From the NCBI RefSeq assembly GCF_000682755.1, contig NZ_AWFF01000032.1, forward strand, positions 124,001-188,000: a DNA stretch of 64,000 nt, in the 5' to 3' direction. A program made the position numbers and the translations under genes. The stretch's first letter is position 1; each line of letters starts with the position of its first letter. The stretch is from Hyphomonas beringensis. GTDB lineage: Bacteria; Pseudomonadota; Alphaproteobacteria; Caulobacterales; Hyphomonadaceae. Under the pieces are notes generated by a model. It was given only the letters and a program-made list of their open reading frames with translations. It did no database searches and had not been told where the DNA came from. Of the stretch, positions 46,198-55,105 are shown one piece after another.

Positions 46198-46983
46198 TCA
46201 GTCAAAACCGCGCGTCGGAATATGGATCACTTCTCCGCAATGCTTGCAATGGATTGCGTCGCGTTCGTGCAAGGTCAGACCGCATTCCTCACACTCATGT
46301 TCCACCTTGTCACGAGGGTCCACAATCGCGCGAAGCAATTGCAGAAACAGGGTCAGCCCCAGCCCCATGATCAGGATGGACAGAACACGGCCCAGCGTTC
46401 CAACCATCAGCACATCGCCATAACCGGTCGTCGTCAGGCTAGTCACGGTAAAATAGAGCGCGTCGATATAGGTATGAATGTCATCATTCACGCCAACCTG
46501 CGTGGAGTAGACCACAGCCGCCATGATGAAGACGAAGACGATGAGATTCGTCACCTTGTCGATCACGCGCTCATGGCGCTGGAAGAAGGGCGTCAGCACC
46601 TTGATACGGCGCACAAAAGTAAAAGCCCGTATGGCGCGCACCGCCCGCAAGATGCGGAGGAAGGCGAAATTGGAAACCAGCAGGGGCGCGAACATTGTGA
46701 AGACGACGATGACGTCCGCAATGTTGATCGGCCGAACGACAAAATTCCAGCGATGGCGAGCGATGTAAAATCTGGCGAGCCAGTCCAGGGCAATGATCGA
46801 ACCGATCACATAGTCAAAGGCCACATGGGTGCGATCACGATGCTCGAATGGGGCCCACAGGAAATATCCGATGCTTAGGAAATCGAAGATCAGCATCGCC
46901 CAGCGGAAAATGAAAGGCCATTTTCCGTGACCTTCGTACAGCCAGAACAGCTGCCGGTTCAGCCCCTTGCGTTCGTGTTTCAT
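46198..46983 (-). CDS. Voltage-gated-type potassium channel with a C-terminal zinc ribbon
   Basis: This 261-residue protein has six membrane segments of the Kv type, an S4-like helix with Arg every third residue (LRILRAVRAIRAFTFVRR) and the K+ filter SLTTTGYGD near residue 188. After S6 it carries an unusual tail with two Cys pairs, CEECGLTLHERDAIHCKHCG, a zinc-ribbon type that is not in classical bacterial Kv channels. I set the start at ATG 46983 rather than the GTG before it, with GGAG about 12 bases upstream. The protein is predicted to sit in the inner membrane as a tetramer. What the tail senses is unknown. Confidence 0.85.
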   Translation of the reverse strand: MKHERKGLNRQLFWLYEGHGKWPFIFRWAMLIFDFLSIGYFLWAPFEHRDRTHVAFDYVIGSIIALDWLARFYIARHRWNFVVRPINIADVIVVFTMFAPLLVSNFAFLRILRAVRAIRAFTFVRRIKVLTPFFQRHERVIDKVTNLIVFVFIMAAVVYSTQVGVNDDIHTYIDALYFTVTSLTTTGYGDVLMVGTLGRVLSILIMGLGLTLFLQLLRAIVDPRDKVEHECEECGLTLHERDAIHCKHCGEVIHIPTRGFD

Positions 46984-47103
46984 CACCCCAACTCCAGCGC
47001 CCGGATTGCGCGTTCAAGATTCGCGCGGCCTGCTCTGTCCCACTCTGCATGGGCTGAATACGTCAAGTAAAGCCTGCCACGGCCTGGTCAGGTCGCCCTG
47101 ACT

Positions 47104-48438
47104 TCATTCCGCCATCTCGAGAGTCTCGTTGAAGCGAACAGCCTTACCGCCGCCCTTATTAACGATCTCTCCATCGCGCATGACAAAACCGCCGCGGATG
47201 ATCGTCGCCATGGGCCAGCCGGTGGCTTCAAAACCATCATATTGCGTCCAACCGCATTTGGATTTGGACCAGTCTTCCGTAATCGTCTCCTGCCGCTTCA
47301 GGTCCACAACCGTGAAGTCGGCATGATAGCCCTCGGCAATGCGGCCCTTGTCGGCGAGGCCGAACACGCGCTGCGGCCCGGCGCTGGTCAGTTCGACAAA
47401 GCGCTGCAGGCTCAGCTTGCCATTGTTCACATGGGTCAACATCACCGGCACCAGGGTCTGTACGCCCGGCATGCCGGAGGGGCTGGCCGGATAGGGCCGC
47501 TCTTTCTCTTCGCGTGTGTGCGGCGCATGATCTGTTGCCAGCACATCGACAATGCCCGCATTCACCGCGCGCCAAAGCGCATCCTGATGGCGCTGCTCGC
47601 GAACCGGCGGGTTCTGCTGTGCAAAGCCCTTGAGGCGCTCATAGCAATCCGGCGCCGTGAGGGTTAGATGGTTCGGCAGAACTTCCACGCTCGCCACATC
47701 TTTCGCGTCGCGCAGCAATTCCATTTCTTCGGCCGTCGAGATGTGCAGCACATGGATGCGCTTTCCGGTCTTGCGGGCAAGGCGCAGCAAGCGGCGGGTG
47801 GAGCTGACGGCGGCCTCGACATCGCGCACGACAATATGGCTCTGCCAGTCGCCTGTGACGGCCAGTTTGCGGCGCTCTTCCAGTCGGTACTCGTCTTCAG
47901 AGTGGAATGCGGCGCGGCGCTTGATGGCGCGCAAAACGGCCTCGACGCCTTCGTCATCCTTGATCAGCAAATCGCCCGTGGATGCGCCCATGAAAACTTT
48001 CACACCGCAGCAACCGAGCATCTTCTCCATTTCTGGCAAGAGGTGGATGTTCTCGTGCGTCGCCCCAGCATAGAAGGCGTGGTCCACATCCATACGGCCC
48101 TTGGCGCGGTTCAGCTTGTCCTGCAGCATCTCAGGCGTCGTCGTTGTGGGGTTGGTGTTCGGCATCTCGAACACAGCGACCACACCGCCTAGCGCCGCAG
48201 AGCGCGCCTCGGTTTCAAGGTCTGCCTTGTACTCCATCCCTGGTTCGCGGAAGTGTACCTGACTGTCGATCACGCCGGGCAGAATGTGCAGGCCGGTCGC
48301 ATCATAGACCTCTCCTGCCTCTGCGCCGGAAAGGTCTCCGATAAAGGCAATTCGCTCGCCACGCACACCGATATCTGTCTCGGCTGTGCCGCCCGGCGTC
48401 ACAACCGTGCCGCCTTTCAGGATCATGTCATAGGTCAT
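47104..48438 (-). CDS. Dihydroorotase-like amidohydrolase with altered HxH motif
   Basis: This 444-residue protein is a class I dihydroorotase/allantoinase-type amidohydrolase: PGVIDSQVHFREPG near residue 55, EMPNTNPTTTTPEML, GVKVFMGASTGDLL near 150, HVLHISTAEEM and DHAPHTREEK near 310. The first metal His of the usual HxH is Gln60 here (Q-V-H62), so one zinc ligand is changed; the other ligands are kept. It may still act as dihydroorotase, or as a related cyclic amidase. It is not next to pyrB or other pyr genes. Start ATG 48438; divergent from ygfZ across 106 bases. Confidence 0.82.
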   Translation of the reverse strand: MTYDMILKGGTVVTPGGTAETDIGVRGERIAFIGDLSGAEAGEVYDATGLHILPGVIDSQVHFREPGMEYKADLETEARSAALGGVVAVFEMPNTNPTTTTPEMLQDKLNRAKGRMDVDHAFYAGATHENIHLLPEMEKMLGCCGVKVFMGASTGDLLIKDDEGVEAVLRAIKRRAAFHSEDEYRLEERRKLAVTGDWQSHIVVRDVEAAVSSTRRLLRLARKTGKRIHVLHISTAEEMELLRDAKDVASVEVLPNHLTLTAPDCYERLKGFAQQNPPVREQRHQDALWRAVNAGIVDVLATDHAPHTREEKERPYPASPSGMPGVQTLVPVMLTHVNNGKLSLQRFVELTSAGPQRVFGLADKGRIAEGYHADFTVVDLKRQETITEDWSKSKCGWTQYDGFEATGWPMATIIRGGFVMRDGEIVNKGGGKAVRFNETLEMAE

Positions 48439-48544
48439 GAGGATGGGGTGAAACCGTCAGGGTGTTTAGTCAAGGCCGTTTTCTGCGCCTTGCCGCTGGA
48501 GAGGCGCCCTTGAGACAGGCTGCAACCCTACCTACAACAAGTAG

Positions 48545-49357
48545 ATGAAACGTATTCTTCCCAATCGCGCCATCATTCGACTGACCGGACCGGACATGCT
48601 GCACCTTCTCGGTCGCACAGTGACGCATTCTGTCGACAACTGGAACACTGGCGAGATGCGCTATGGCGCTCTGCTGACGCCGCAAGGCAAGGTGATCGCT
48701 GATTATCTGGCCATGTTGTCGCTGGAGAACATCTATATCGACGTCCATGCGGATGCGGCCGATGATCTCGAAAAGCGCCTGAAGATGTTCAGGATGCGCA
48801 ATGACGTGGCCATTGACCGGCTGGAAGATGATGTCGTGACCGAAGGCAGCTGGGTGGATGTGCGTTCTCCAGCCTTGCCTCACCGGGCCATCACGCCGAC
48901 CGGCATGGCGGCTGAGCCGATGACCGAAGAGGACTGGAACGCAGCGCGCATCGCCGCGGGCGTGCCGGAATGGGGCGCGGACTATCGCGGCGCGGAAGTT
49001 TTCCCGACCGACATCAACATGGATATGATGAACGGTATCGACTACAAGAAAGGTTGCTTTGTCGGACAAGAAGTCGCCAGCCGCATGAAGCGCAAGGGCA
49101 AGATCCGCAAGCGCACAGTGAAAATCTCCGGCAGCAAGTTGGAGGCTGGCGCTGATATACTGGCCGACGCGCCTGTTGGCAGCATCACGAGTGTCTCCGG
49201 CAATATCGGTCTCGCCCTGATCCGCACAGATCGCCTGGCCAAGGCCGAACAGGATGGCAAAACCTTCACCTGCAATGATGCGCCGGTGACCTTTGACCTG
49301 ACAGACTGGCAACGCGCTGAAGTCGACGCCCACCTGACAGAGGCTTCCGATGAGTGA
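48545..49357 (+). CDS. ygfZ: Folate-binding YgfZ/Iba57-family protein
   Basis: This 270-residue protein has the YgfZ signature DYKKGCFVGQEVASRMKRKG near residue 165, with the strictly conserved Cys of KGCFxGQE. The fold is that of aminomethyltransferase T-protein, and it binds tetrahydrofolate and helps build or repair [4Fe-4S] clusters and tRNA-thiolation enzymes. The first residues NRAIIRLTGPDMLHLLGR match the family start. Its stop lies after the start of tag (overlap of 8 bases), so the two are likely co-translated. Confidence 0.92.
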   Translation: MKRILPNRAIIRLTGPDMLHLLGRTVTHSVDNWNTGEMRYGALLTPQGKVIADYLAMLSLENIYIDVHADAADDLEKRLKMFRMRNDVAIDRLEDDVVTEGSWVDVRSPALPHRAITPTGMAAEPMTEEDWNAARIAAGVPEWGADYRGAEVFPTDINMDMMNGIDYKKGCFVGQEVASRMKRKGKIRKRTVKISGSKLEAGADILADAPVGSITSVSGNIGLALIRTDRLAKAEQDGKTFTCNDAPVTFDLTDWQRAEVDAHLTEASDE

Positions 49358-49934
49358 AACATTCCCATGCGCCTGGGCACCCCTGACGGATGAGCTGTAT
49401 CGCAACTATCACGATACCGAGTGGGGCGTGCCGGAATATGATGGCCGGGCCCTCTGGGAAAAACTGCAGCTGGACGGCATGCAGGCCGGGCTCTCCTGGA
49501 TCACAATCCTGCGCAAGCGCGAGTCGATCCGCGAGGAATTCGACTGGTTCGACGCAGAAAAGTTGGCACGCTGGACACCAAAGCGTGTGGAAAAGGCGCT
49601 GAAGAATCCCGGCATCATCCGCAGCCCCAAGAAGATCGAAGCCCTTATCGGCAACGCACAGGCCTATCTGGCCATGGAAGAGGCCGGCGAGAGTTTCTCA
49701 GACTATTGCTGGAGCTTTGTTGACGGCAGCCCCATCGTGAACAAGTGGAAGCATTTCAGGGACGCGCCGACGCAAACGGACTGGTCTGCGGCCATGTCAA
49801 AGGACCTGAAAAAGCGCGGCTTCAAATTTGTCGGTCCCACTATTGTCTACGCCTGGGCTCAAGCTGTTGGTATGGTCAACGATCATGATGTATCATGTCC
49901 CAGACACAAAGCTGTTCAGGACATGACCAAATGA
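49350..49934 (+). CDS. tag: DNA-3-methyladenine glycosylase I
   Basis: This 194-residue protein has the TagA fold: CAWAPLTDELYRNYHDTEWGVP at the start (with the first zinc Cys), QAGLSWITILRKRE, IVNKWKHF, and KRGFKFVGPTIVYAWAQAVGMVNDHDVSCPRH, which supplies the His and Cys zinc ligands near the C-terminus. It removes 3-methyladenine from alkylated DNA. The gene overlaps ygfZ upstream by 8 bases and the following lipoprotein gene by ATGA, a three-gene set. Confidence 0.94.
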   Translation: MSETFPCAWAPLTDELYRNYHDTEWGVPEYDGRALWEKLQLDGMQAGLSWITILRKRESIREEFDWFDAEKLARWTPKRVEKALKNPGIIRSPKKIEALIGNAQAYLAMEEAGESFSDYCWSFVDGSPIVNKWKHFRDAPTQTDWSAAMSKDLKKRGFKFVGPTIVYAWAQAVGMVNDHDVSCPRHKAVQDMTK

Positions 49935-50239
49935 AGCGCACGCTCTTTCTCGCCGCCCTGATTTCCGCCCCTCTGCTGGTTCAGGCCTGCGCCTCCGCCG
50001 ATCAGACGCGCCGTACCGAAGCCTGGAGCCGATGCAGCAAGGCCCCGAATCCTGACATACGCGACCGCTGTATCCAGACCGAGATGGCCCTTATCGAAGA
50101 CCGCGAACGCCAGGAATTGGAGTCCAGGGAAGCGGCAGAGCGGCGGGCTGAGGAACGGCAAGCTCAGCTGGAAGCCCATGGCGTGCCATCTGACGAAGCT
50201 CGCCAGACAGTTGAATCCGGCCTGAAAATTCCCGACTGA
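49931..50239 (+). CDS. Small lipoprotein with charged helical body
   Basis: This 102-residue protein has a lipoprotein signal (MKRTLFLAALISAPLLVQAC) with lipobox VQAC. The mature part contains Cys35 and Cys47 (SRCSKAPNPDIRDRCIQTE), probably a disulfide, then a highly charged helix (EDRERQELESREAAERRAEERQ) likely to be coiled coil. No domain is known to me. It overlaps the tag stop by ATGA and is probably translated with ygfZ and tag, but the function link is not clear. Confidence 0.7.
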   Translation: MKRTLFLAALISAPLLVQACASADQTRRTEAWSRCSKAPNPDIRDRCIQTEMALIEDRERQELESREAAERRAEERQAQLEAHGVPSDEARQTVESGLKIPD

Positions 50240-50363
50240 CCCCGTCCCCAAGGCAGCACCTCTCTGTGTGCAGCAGCCTCGACCTATCCTTAAACCCGCG
50301 CTAATCCCTAAGAATCAATTCAAGAACGCCCGGAAACAGCGGGCGCCAATATGAGGGTCTAGG

Positions 50364-51485
50364 ATGAAAACCCCGGTAATTTCGGCGACAGGCCTATGGA
50401 CACCGCCGCACTCCATCTCGAACGCAGAACTGGTCGAAAGCTACAACCAGTGGGCGGATAACTGGAATCTGGAGCGCGAAGCAGATATCGCCTCTGGCGC
50501 GATCGAGCCGAAGACTCACTCCTCAGTCGAGTTCATCGAAAAGGCCTCTGGCATCAAATCCCGCTATGTCATCAACAAGAGCGGCGTGCTGGACCCGGAC
50601 ATCATGGCACCTCGCATTGCCGAGCGCCCGAATGACAAGATCTCTGTCCTGGCGGAAATCGCTGTGAATGCGGCGCGTCAGGCTCTGGACCGCGCTGGCC
50701 GCAAACCCGAAGATATCGACGCCGTCATTTGCGCCGCCTCCAACATGCAGCGCGCCTATCCGGCGATGGCCATCGAAGTCCAGGAAGCCCTCGGCTGCAG
50801 CGGCTTTGCCTTTGACATGAACGTCGCCTGTTCTTCCGCTACTTTTGGCATCCAGACTGCGGCAGACTTCGTCCGCTCCGGCAGCGCCCGCTCTGTTCTG
50901 ATGGTGAACCCGGAAATCTGTTCCGGCCATTTGAACTTCACTGACCGCGACAGCCACTTCATCTTTGGAGATGTGGCGACTGCCGTGCTGGTGGAAGACA
51001 AGGATTTCGCACCGGCAGAGCACTGGAACATCCTCGGCACAAAGCTCAAAACATCCTTCTCCAACAATATCCGGAACAATTTCGGCTTCCTCAACCGCGC
51101 CGCACCGGAAGGCATCGATGCCCCGGACAAGCTGTTCAAGCAGGAAGGCCGCAAGGTGTTCAAGGAAGTCGTTCCCATGGTGGCGGAGATGATCAACACG
51201 CACATGGATGAACTGGGACTGGATAAGGACGGCCTGCGCCGCATGTGGCTGCACCAGGCCAATGCCAATATGAACCGGCTGATTTCTTCCCGGGTTCTGG
51301 GTCGCGAAGCGTCAGATGATGAAAGCCCTACAGTGCTGGATACGTATGCGAATACTTCGTCGGCCGGATCGATCATCGCGTTCCACAAGCATTCGGACGA
51401 CTTCAAGGCCGGTGACAAAGGCCTCATCTGCTCCTTCGGAGCAGGCTATTCAGCCGGCACTGTTTTTGTCGAAAAGTCTGCCTGA
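50364..51485 (+). CDS. FabH-like beta-ketoacyl-ACP synthase III, long form
   Basis: This 373-residue thiolase-fold enzyme has the Cys-His-Asn triad: Cys in FDMNVACSSATFGIQ (about 154), His in WLHQANANMN (about 297) and Asn in TYANTSSAGS (about 330). It is about 50 residues longer than E. coli FabH, with an N-terminal insert WADNWNLEREADIASGAIEPK. The long form is found in proteobacteria, and starting acyl groups can differ from acetyl. A role in fatty acid or related chain synthesis is expected, but the exact primer is not known. GGTCTAGG lies before ATG 50364. Confidence 0.87.
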   Translation: MKTPVISATGLWTPPHSISNAELVESYNQWADNWNLEREADIASGAIEPKTHSSVEFIEKASGIKSRYVINKSGVLDPDIMAPRIAERPNDKISVLAEIAVNAARQALDRAGRKPEDIDAVICAASNMQRAYPAMAIEVQEALGCSGFAFDMNVACSSATFGIQTAADFVRSGSARSVLMVNPEICSGHLNFTDRDSHFIFGDVATAVLVEDKDFAPAEHWNILGTKLKTSFSNNIRNNFGFLNRAAPEGIDAPDKLFKQEGRKVFKEVVPMVAEMINTHMDELGLDKDGLRRMWLHQANANMNRLISSRVLGREASDDESPTVLDTYANTSSAGSIIAFHKHSDDFKAGDKGLICSFGAGYSAGTVFVEKSA

Positions 51486-51520
51486 GGCAGTGCGCCTTTA
51501 AAGGCGGCAGACGGTCTGGA

Positions 51521-51670
51521 TTAATCGTCCAGATCGTCCATGAACATGTCGCCCCAAAGCACTTCACGGCTTGAGCGAACAGCCTCAACCACGACGATGC
51601 CACAGCCCATCAGCAATACGCCAAAAGCAATTGCCTGGGTCGAAAAAGCAGTCGTCAATGATTCAAGCAT
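51521..51670 (-). CDS. Small single-span membrane protein
   Basis: This 49-residue protein (MLESLTTAFSTQAIAFGVLL ... MFMDDLDD) has one hydrophobic segment at residues about 13-31 and an acidic tail. It has a good ribosome site, AGAGGTGACC, before ATG 51670. The frame remains open further upstream, but the upstream residues are basic and look non-coding. It is convergent with the FabH-like gene. I know no function; the short length makes the call moderately certain. Confidence 0.45.
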   Translation of the reverse strand: MLESLTTAFSTQAIAFGVLLMGCGIVVVEAVRSSREVLWGDMFMDDLDD

Positions 51671-52126
51671 GGTCACCTCTACTTTGTGCCGGAAACGCCA
51701 GTTGGACGTGTCCTGAAATTGATGTGACCTTTCTGCCCTGAAGGCCTTAACAGCAGCTTTTTTAATTGGGGCGGAAAAGCGATGACTTCGTAACCGGAAG
51801 GGCGTTTTTTGTTTACCCTTATGTCTATCGTATGCGGAACAATTAACGAGCATCTCGCAACACGATGATTTAAAAGGTATTTTTTATGAACACAGAAAGC
51901 TGTGAATTTCGTCCGTCCACATGTCCTTTTCTTAAATATGGTTCATGCTTCCAAACCATCGCCCTTGCCTAAGCTTGTTTACGAATCCCCTGCCCCACTG
52001 ATTGTGGCACACACCCCCTCTTTCATCTGGCAAGACGCATGATTTCATCCCGACTGCACACAGCGCTGAAACCAAAGGATTTACCCTTTTGCCACTCTGC
52101 CTCCAATGCCGTAAAGAGGAGGCAAG
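51671..52126. other. Intergenic stretch of about 456 bases
   Basis: This stretch between the small membrane protein and the HD gene is AT-rich in the middle (51820-51960). It should hold promoters for both directions, but I see no strong -35/-10 pair. A 28-codon frame with three Cys starts at 51886 after a poor ribosome site and is probably not a gene. No RNA motif or repeat was recognised. Confidence 0.5.
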
Positions 52127-52747
52127 ATGAGCACGCGTGTGAAGCAATCCGCAAAGACACCCAGGGTTTGGCAGCGCATGCTGTCCGGCCGACGGCTGGA
52201 CCTTGCCCACCCCTCGCCAATGGATGTGGAAATCGAGGACATTGCCCATGGCCTGGCCCGTGTGGCCCGCTGGAACGGGCAGACAACAGGCGAGCATGCA
52301 TTTTCCGTGGCCGAACATTCTGTTCTTGTGGAGCAGATATGCCGCAAGCTGGACCCTAAACTCTCGGCCAGGCACAGTCTGACCGCCCTGCTGCATGACG
52401 CCCCGGAATATGTGATCGGAGACATGATCTCTCCCTTCAAGGCGCTGCTGGGTGACAGCTACAAATCCATTGAGAGCCGTCTGCAGGAAGCCATTCACAT
52501 CCGCTTTGGCCTGGCCCCTGTAACGCCGGTGAAGCTAAAACGGCTGATAAAGAAGGCTGACCTGATCTGCGCCTGGCATGAGGCCGTACAATTGGCAGGC
52601 TTCTCCGAGACAGAATCAAATCGCCTGTTTGGGAAGCCGCCGGAAGAAACCCGGCTTAAGTTGAAACCCAGCGCCATTCCCGAAGCGCAGGAAGCCTTCC
52701 TGAAGCGCTATGACCAGATCAACAAGAAGATTGGGCCCGCCACATGA
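52127..52747 (+). CDS. HD-domain phosphohydrolase (YfbR-like)
   Basis: This 206-residue protein has the HD metal ligands: HAFSVAEHSVLVEQ near residue 57, LLHDAPEYVIGDM near 88 and KKADLICAWHEA near 143. The layout resembles YfbR-type 5'-deoxynucleotidases that hydrolyse dNMPs, but YfbR relatives also include other phosphatases. GAGGCAAG precedes ATG 52127. The gene overlaps the start of the NrtR-like gene by 4 bases (ATGA), suggesting that enzyme and regulator are produced together. Confidence 0.82.
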   Translation: MSTRVKQSAKTPRVWQRMLSGRRLDLAHPSPMDVEIEDIAHGLARVARWNGQTTGEHAFSVAEHSVLVEQICRKLDPKLSARHSLTALLHDAPEYVIGDMISPFKALLGDSYKSIESRLQEAIHIRFGLAPVTPVKLKRLIKKADLICAWHEAVQLAGFSETESNRLFGKPPEETRLKLKPSAIPEAQEAFLKRYDQINKKIGPAT

Positions 52748-53694
52748 TCTCATCTGTCCCACTGCTGATTGGCCTGTCCGCCGTCATGGTGGCCACGGAA
52801 GGAGACATGCCGCTGGTTCTGGTTACACAGCGCGAGACAGGAGAAGACGCCCTGCCCTTTGGTGTCTTCAATCCCGAACGTCATCGTACCTTTGACCTCT
52901 CCCTGCGCGGCTGGGTGAGAGAGCAGACCGGGTTTGAACTTGGCTATGTCGAGCAGCTCTACACATTTGGCGACAAGGACCGGGAAACGCCTGAGGCCAC
53001 ACTGGCCGGCGCGCCGCCCAATGCCCGCGTGATTTCCGTCGGATATCTGGCGCTGACACCGGACGCTCGCCCGGCAGGTGCTTCCTTCGAGGCCAAATGG
53101 CATTCCTGGTACAGATATTTTCCGTGGGAAGATCATCGCAATGGCCGCCCTGGTCTGATTGACGATCTGATTGCTCCACGCCTCATGACCTGGGCCCTGG
53201 GCAATGACCAGAGGCTTGAGCGCGCGCGCCTTGCCTTTGCGCTGGAGGGCGAGCGTTGGGTAGAGGAACGTGTGCTCGACAGATACGAATTGCTGTATGA
53301 AGCAGGCCTCGTGGCCGAATGCGCCCGCGATGCCGGCCTGCCCAAGCCGGATGTGCGCCTTGGAGAGGTAATGGCCTCAGACCACCGCCGCATTCTGGCG
53401 ACCGCCATTTCCCGCCTGCGCGGCAAGCTGAAATATCGCCCGATCGTTTTTGAATTGATGCCAGACCGCTTCACCCTGAGCGCCCTGCAGCGCACCGTCG
53501 AAGCTATCCTGGGCATGCCGCTGCACACCCAGAATTTCCGCCGCGCGCTGGACAAGACAGGTTTTGTCACCGGAACGGGGGCGATGGAAACCGGTACGGG
53601 TGGGCGCCCGGCAGAACTCTATCGATTCTGCCGGGACAAGAGTGCAGGCTTGGCCACGTCTGGTCTTTCGGCCCCGCGAAAGACTGCGGACTAG
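52744..53694 (+). CDS. NrtR-like transcription regulator with degenerate Nudix domain
   Basis: This 316-residue protein has an N-terminal Nudix-like domain in which the catalytic box is degenerate (WVREQTGFELG instead of REx2EExG), followed by a C-terminal winged helix with KLKYRPIVFELMPDRFTLSA and ALQRTVEAILGMPLHTQNFR, the NrtR/NadQ plan. In known NrtR proteins the Nudix domain senses ADP-ribose or NAD intermediates to control NAD synthesis and salvage genes. No NAD genes lie nearby, but the overlapping HD hydrolase may be its partner. The last 25 residues are low-complexity. Convergent with the M16 gene. Confidence 0.78.
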   Translation: MISSVPLLIGLSAVMVATEGDMPLVLVTQRETGEDALPFGVFNPERHRTFDLSLRGWVREQTGFELGYVEQLYTFGDKDRETPEATLAGAPPNARVISVGYLALTPDARPAGASFEAKWHSWYRYFPWEDHRNGRPGLIDDLIAPRLMTWALGNDQRLERARLAFALEGERWVEERVLDRYELLYEAGLVAECARDAGLPKPDVRLGEVMASDHRRILATAISRLRGKLKYRPIVFELMPDRFTLSALQRTVEAILGMPLHTQNFRRALDKTGFVTGTGAMETGTGGRPAELYRFCRDKSAGLATSGLSAPRKTAD

Positions 53695-53697
53695 CCT

Positions 53698-55104
53698 CTA
53701 TTCCAGGCCTTCCGGCTCACCGACCACGATAAAGCTGAACCGCTCCGGCGCGAGATACTCGGCCGCAACCGCATTCACATCATCGAGTGTTACAGCTTCC
53801 ACCATCGCATTGCGACGGTCAAAATAGTCCACGCCCAACTCATCCTGGCGCACAGACATCATCTGCCCTGCAATCTTCGCATTGGAATCAAAGGCCAGCG
53901 GATAGGAGCCCATCAGGTAAGCCTTGGCATCGGCCAGTTCTTCTTCGGTGACGCCGCCTTCAGAGATCTTGCTCATCTCGTCCTTCAGGCCTGCAATGAA
54001 ATCGCCAGCACTTTCATTCTTGGTCTGACCACCGCCATTCCAGGATTGGAATTTCTCGCCAAAGCTCAGCGATGTGTAGACGCCATAGGTCAGCCCCTGT
54101 TGGACACGCAGCGTGTCCATGAGGCGGCTTTTGAAGCCACCGCCGCCGAACGTGTAGTTCAGCACATAGGCCGGAAAGAATTCCGGGTCCTTGCGCTCAA
54201 CGCCGGGCGCAACAAACTGCACCAGGCTTTGCGGCTGCGGCAGGGGCACCACAAACGTACCGAAAGTGTCTGCAGCCGTGTAGTCGATTGCGGGAATGTC
54301 AGGCAGATCGCTGGTCTCGGGCAGGTTTGCCGCGATTTCATCGATCATCGGCGCCAGCTCTTCTGGCGTGACGGCCCCAACTGCGGTTACCAGCAACCGG
54401 TCCTTCACCATCAGCTTGCGCATGTGCGCCTTGGCCAATTCAGGGGTCAGAGACGCAACGCTCTCTGCAGAGGTTTCCCGCGCTAAGGGATGATCCGGAT
54501 ACAGCGCCTGAGCCTGCGCCCGCCAGGCAAGATAGCCCGGATTGGTCTCACGTGTGTTCAGCGAGACCTGCTGCTCACGCAGGAAACGTTGGAACGGACC
54601 TTCATCGAAGCGCGGATCTTCAAAGGCTTCAGAGATAAGGTCCATGGCCTCGCCCGCATTGTCGGTCAGCATCGACGCGGAACAGGAGGTCCAGAGATTG
54701 GACGCGCCGCAGCTGAAACTCATGTTCAGCTCTTCCATACGCGTCTGGAAGCCAAGCGAGTCGAGGTCCCCGGCGCCTTCATTCATGTGATAGACGACAG
54801 CGTCGGCCAAGCCTTCCATGCCTTCGGGATCAGACGCCTCACCACCTTCCCATGCCATTTGCAATGACAGGATCGGAATGGAAGGCTCAGACACCAGCCA
54901 CACAGAAACGCCGCCCGGCGTCGTGAATTGCTGGATCTGGGCGAAATCGCCTTCATGCGTCATGACGTCGAGCCCGGCCTCTTCTTCGACCAGCTCGGCG
55001 GTAACTTCTTCAGTCACTTCGGTTGGGGTGACAGGCTCTGCCGTGGTGCACGCAGCCAGCGTGAAGGCCAGGGCAGCCCCGGCCATGAGGTCAATGCGTT
55101 TCAT
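53698..55104 (-). CDS. M16-family protein, probably catalytically inactive partner, lipoprotein
   Basis: This 468-residue protein has a lipoprotein-like signal (LMAGAALAFTLAAC, Cys at 19) and the M16 two-domain fold. Where active M16 peptidases have HxxEH it shows HMNEG, so the second zinc His is lost. The C-terminal domain keeps the R/Y region LRVQQGLTYGVYTSL. This pattern is that of the non-catalytic subunit of paired M16 peptidases such as MPP or bacterial PqqL-like pairs. It follows one base after the upstream M16 stop, so it is translationally coupled. Start ATG 55104; a longer frame upstream overlaps the partner. Confidence 0.87.
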   Translation of the reverse strand: MKRIDLMAGAALAFTLAACTTAEPVTPTEVTEEVTAELVEEEAGLDVMTHEGDFAQIQQFTTPGGVSVWLVSEPSIPILSLQMAWEGGEASDPEGMEGLADAVVYHMNEGAGDLDSLGFQTRMEELNMSFSCGASNLWTSCSASMLTDNAGEAMDLISEAFEDPRFDEGPFQRFLREQQVSLNTRETNPGYLAWRAQAQALYPDHPLARETSAESVASLTPELAKAHMRKLMVKDRLLVTAVGAVTPEELAPMIDEIAANLPETSDLPDIPAIDYTAADTFGTFVVPLPQPQSLVQFVAPGVERKDPEFFPAYVLNYTFGGGGFKSRLMDTLRVQQGLTYGVYTSLSFGEKFQSWNGGGQTKNESAGDFIAGLKDEMSKISEGGVTEEELADAKAYLMGSYPLAFDSNAKIAGQMMSVRQDELGVDYFDRRNAMVEAVTLDDVNAVAAEYLAPERFSFIVVGEPEGLE

Positions 55105-55105
55105 C

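Noticed and set aside
51886-51972. A 28-codon frame with three Cys after an AT-rich leader.
   Set aside because: Poor ribosome site, no family, and such short frames are common by chance in AT-rich gaps.
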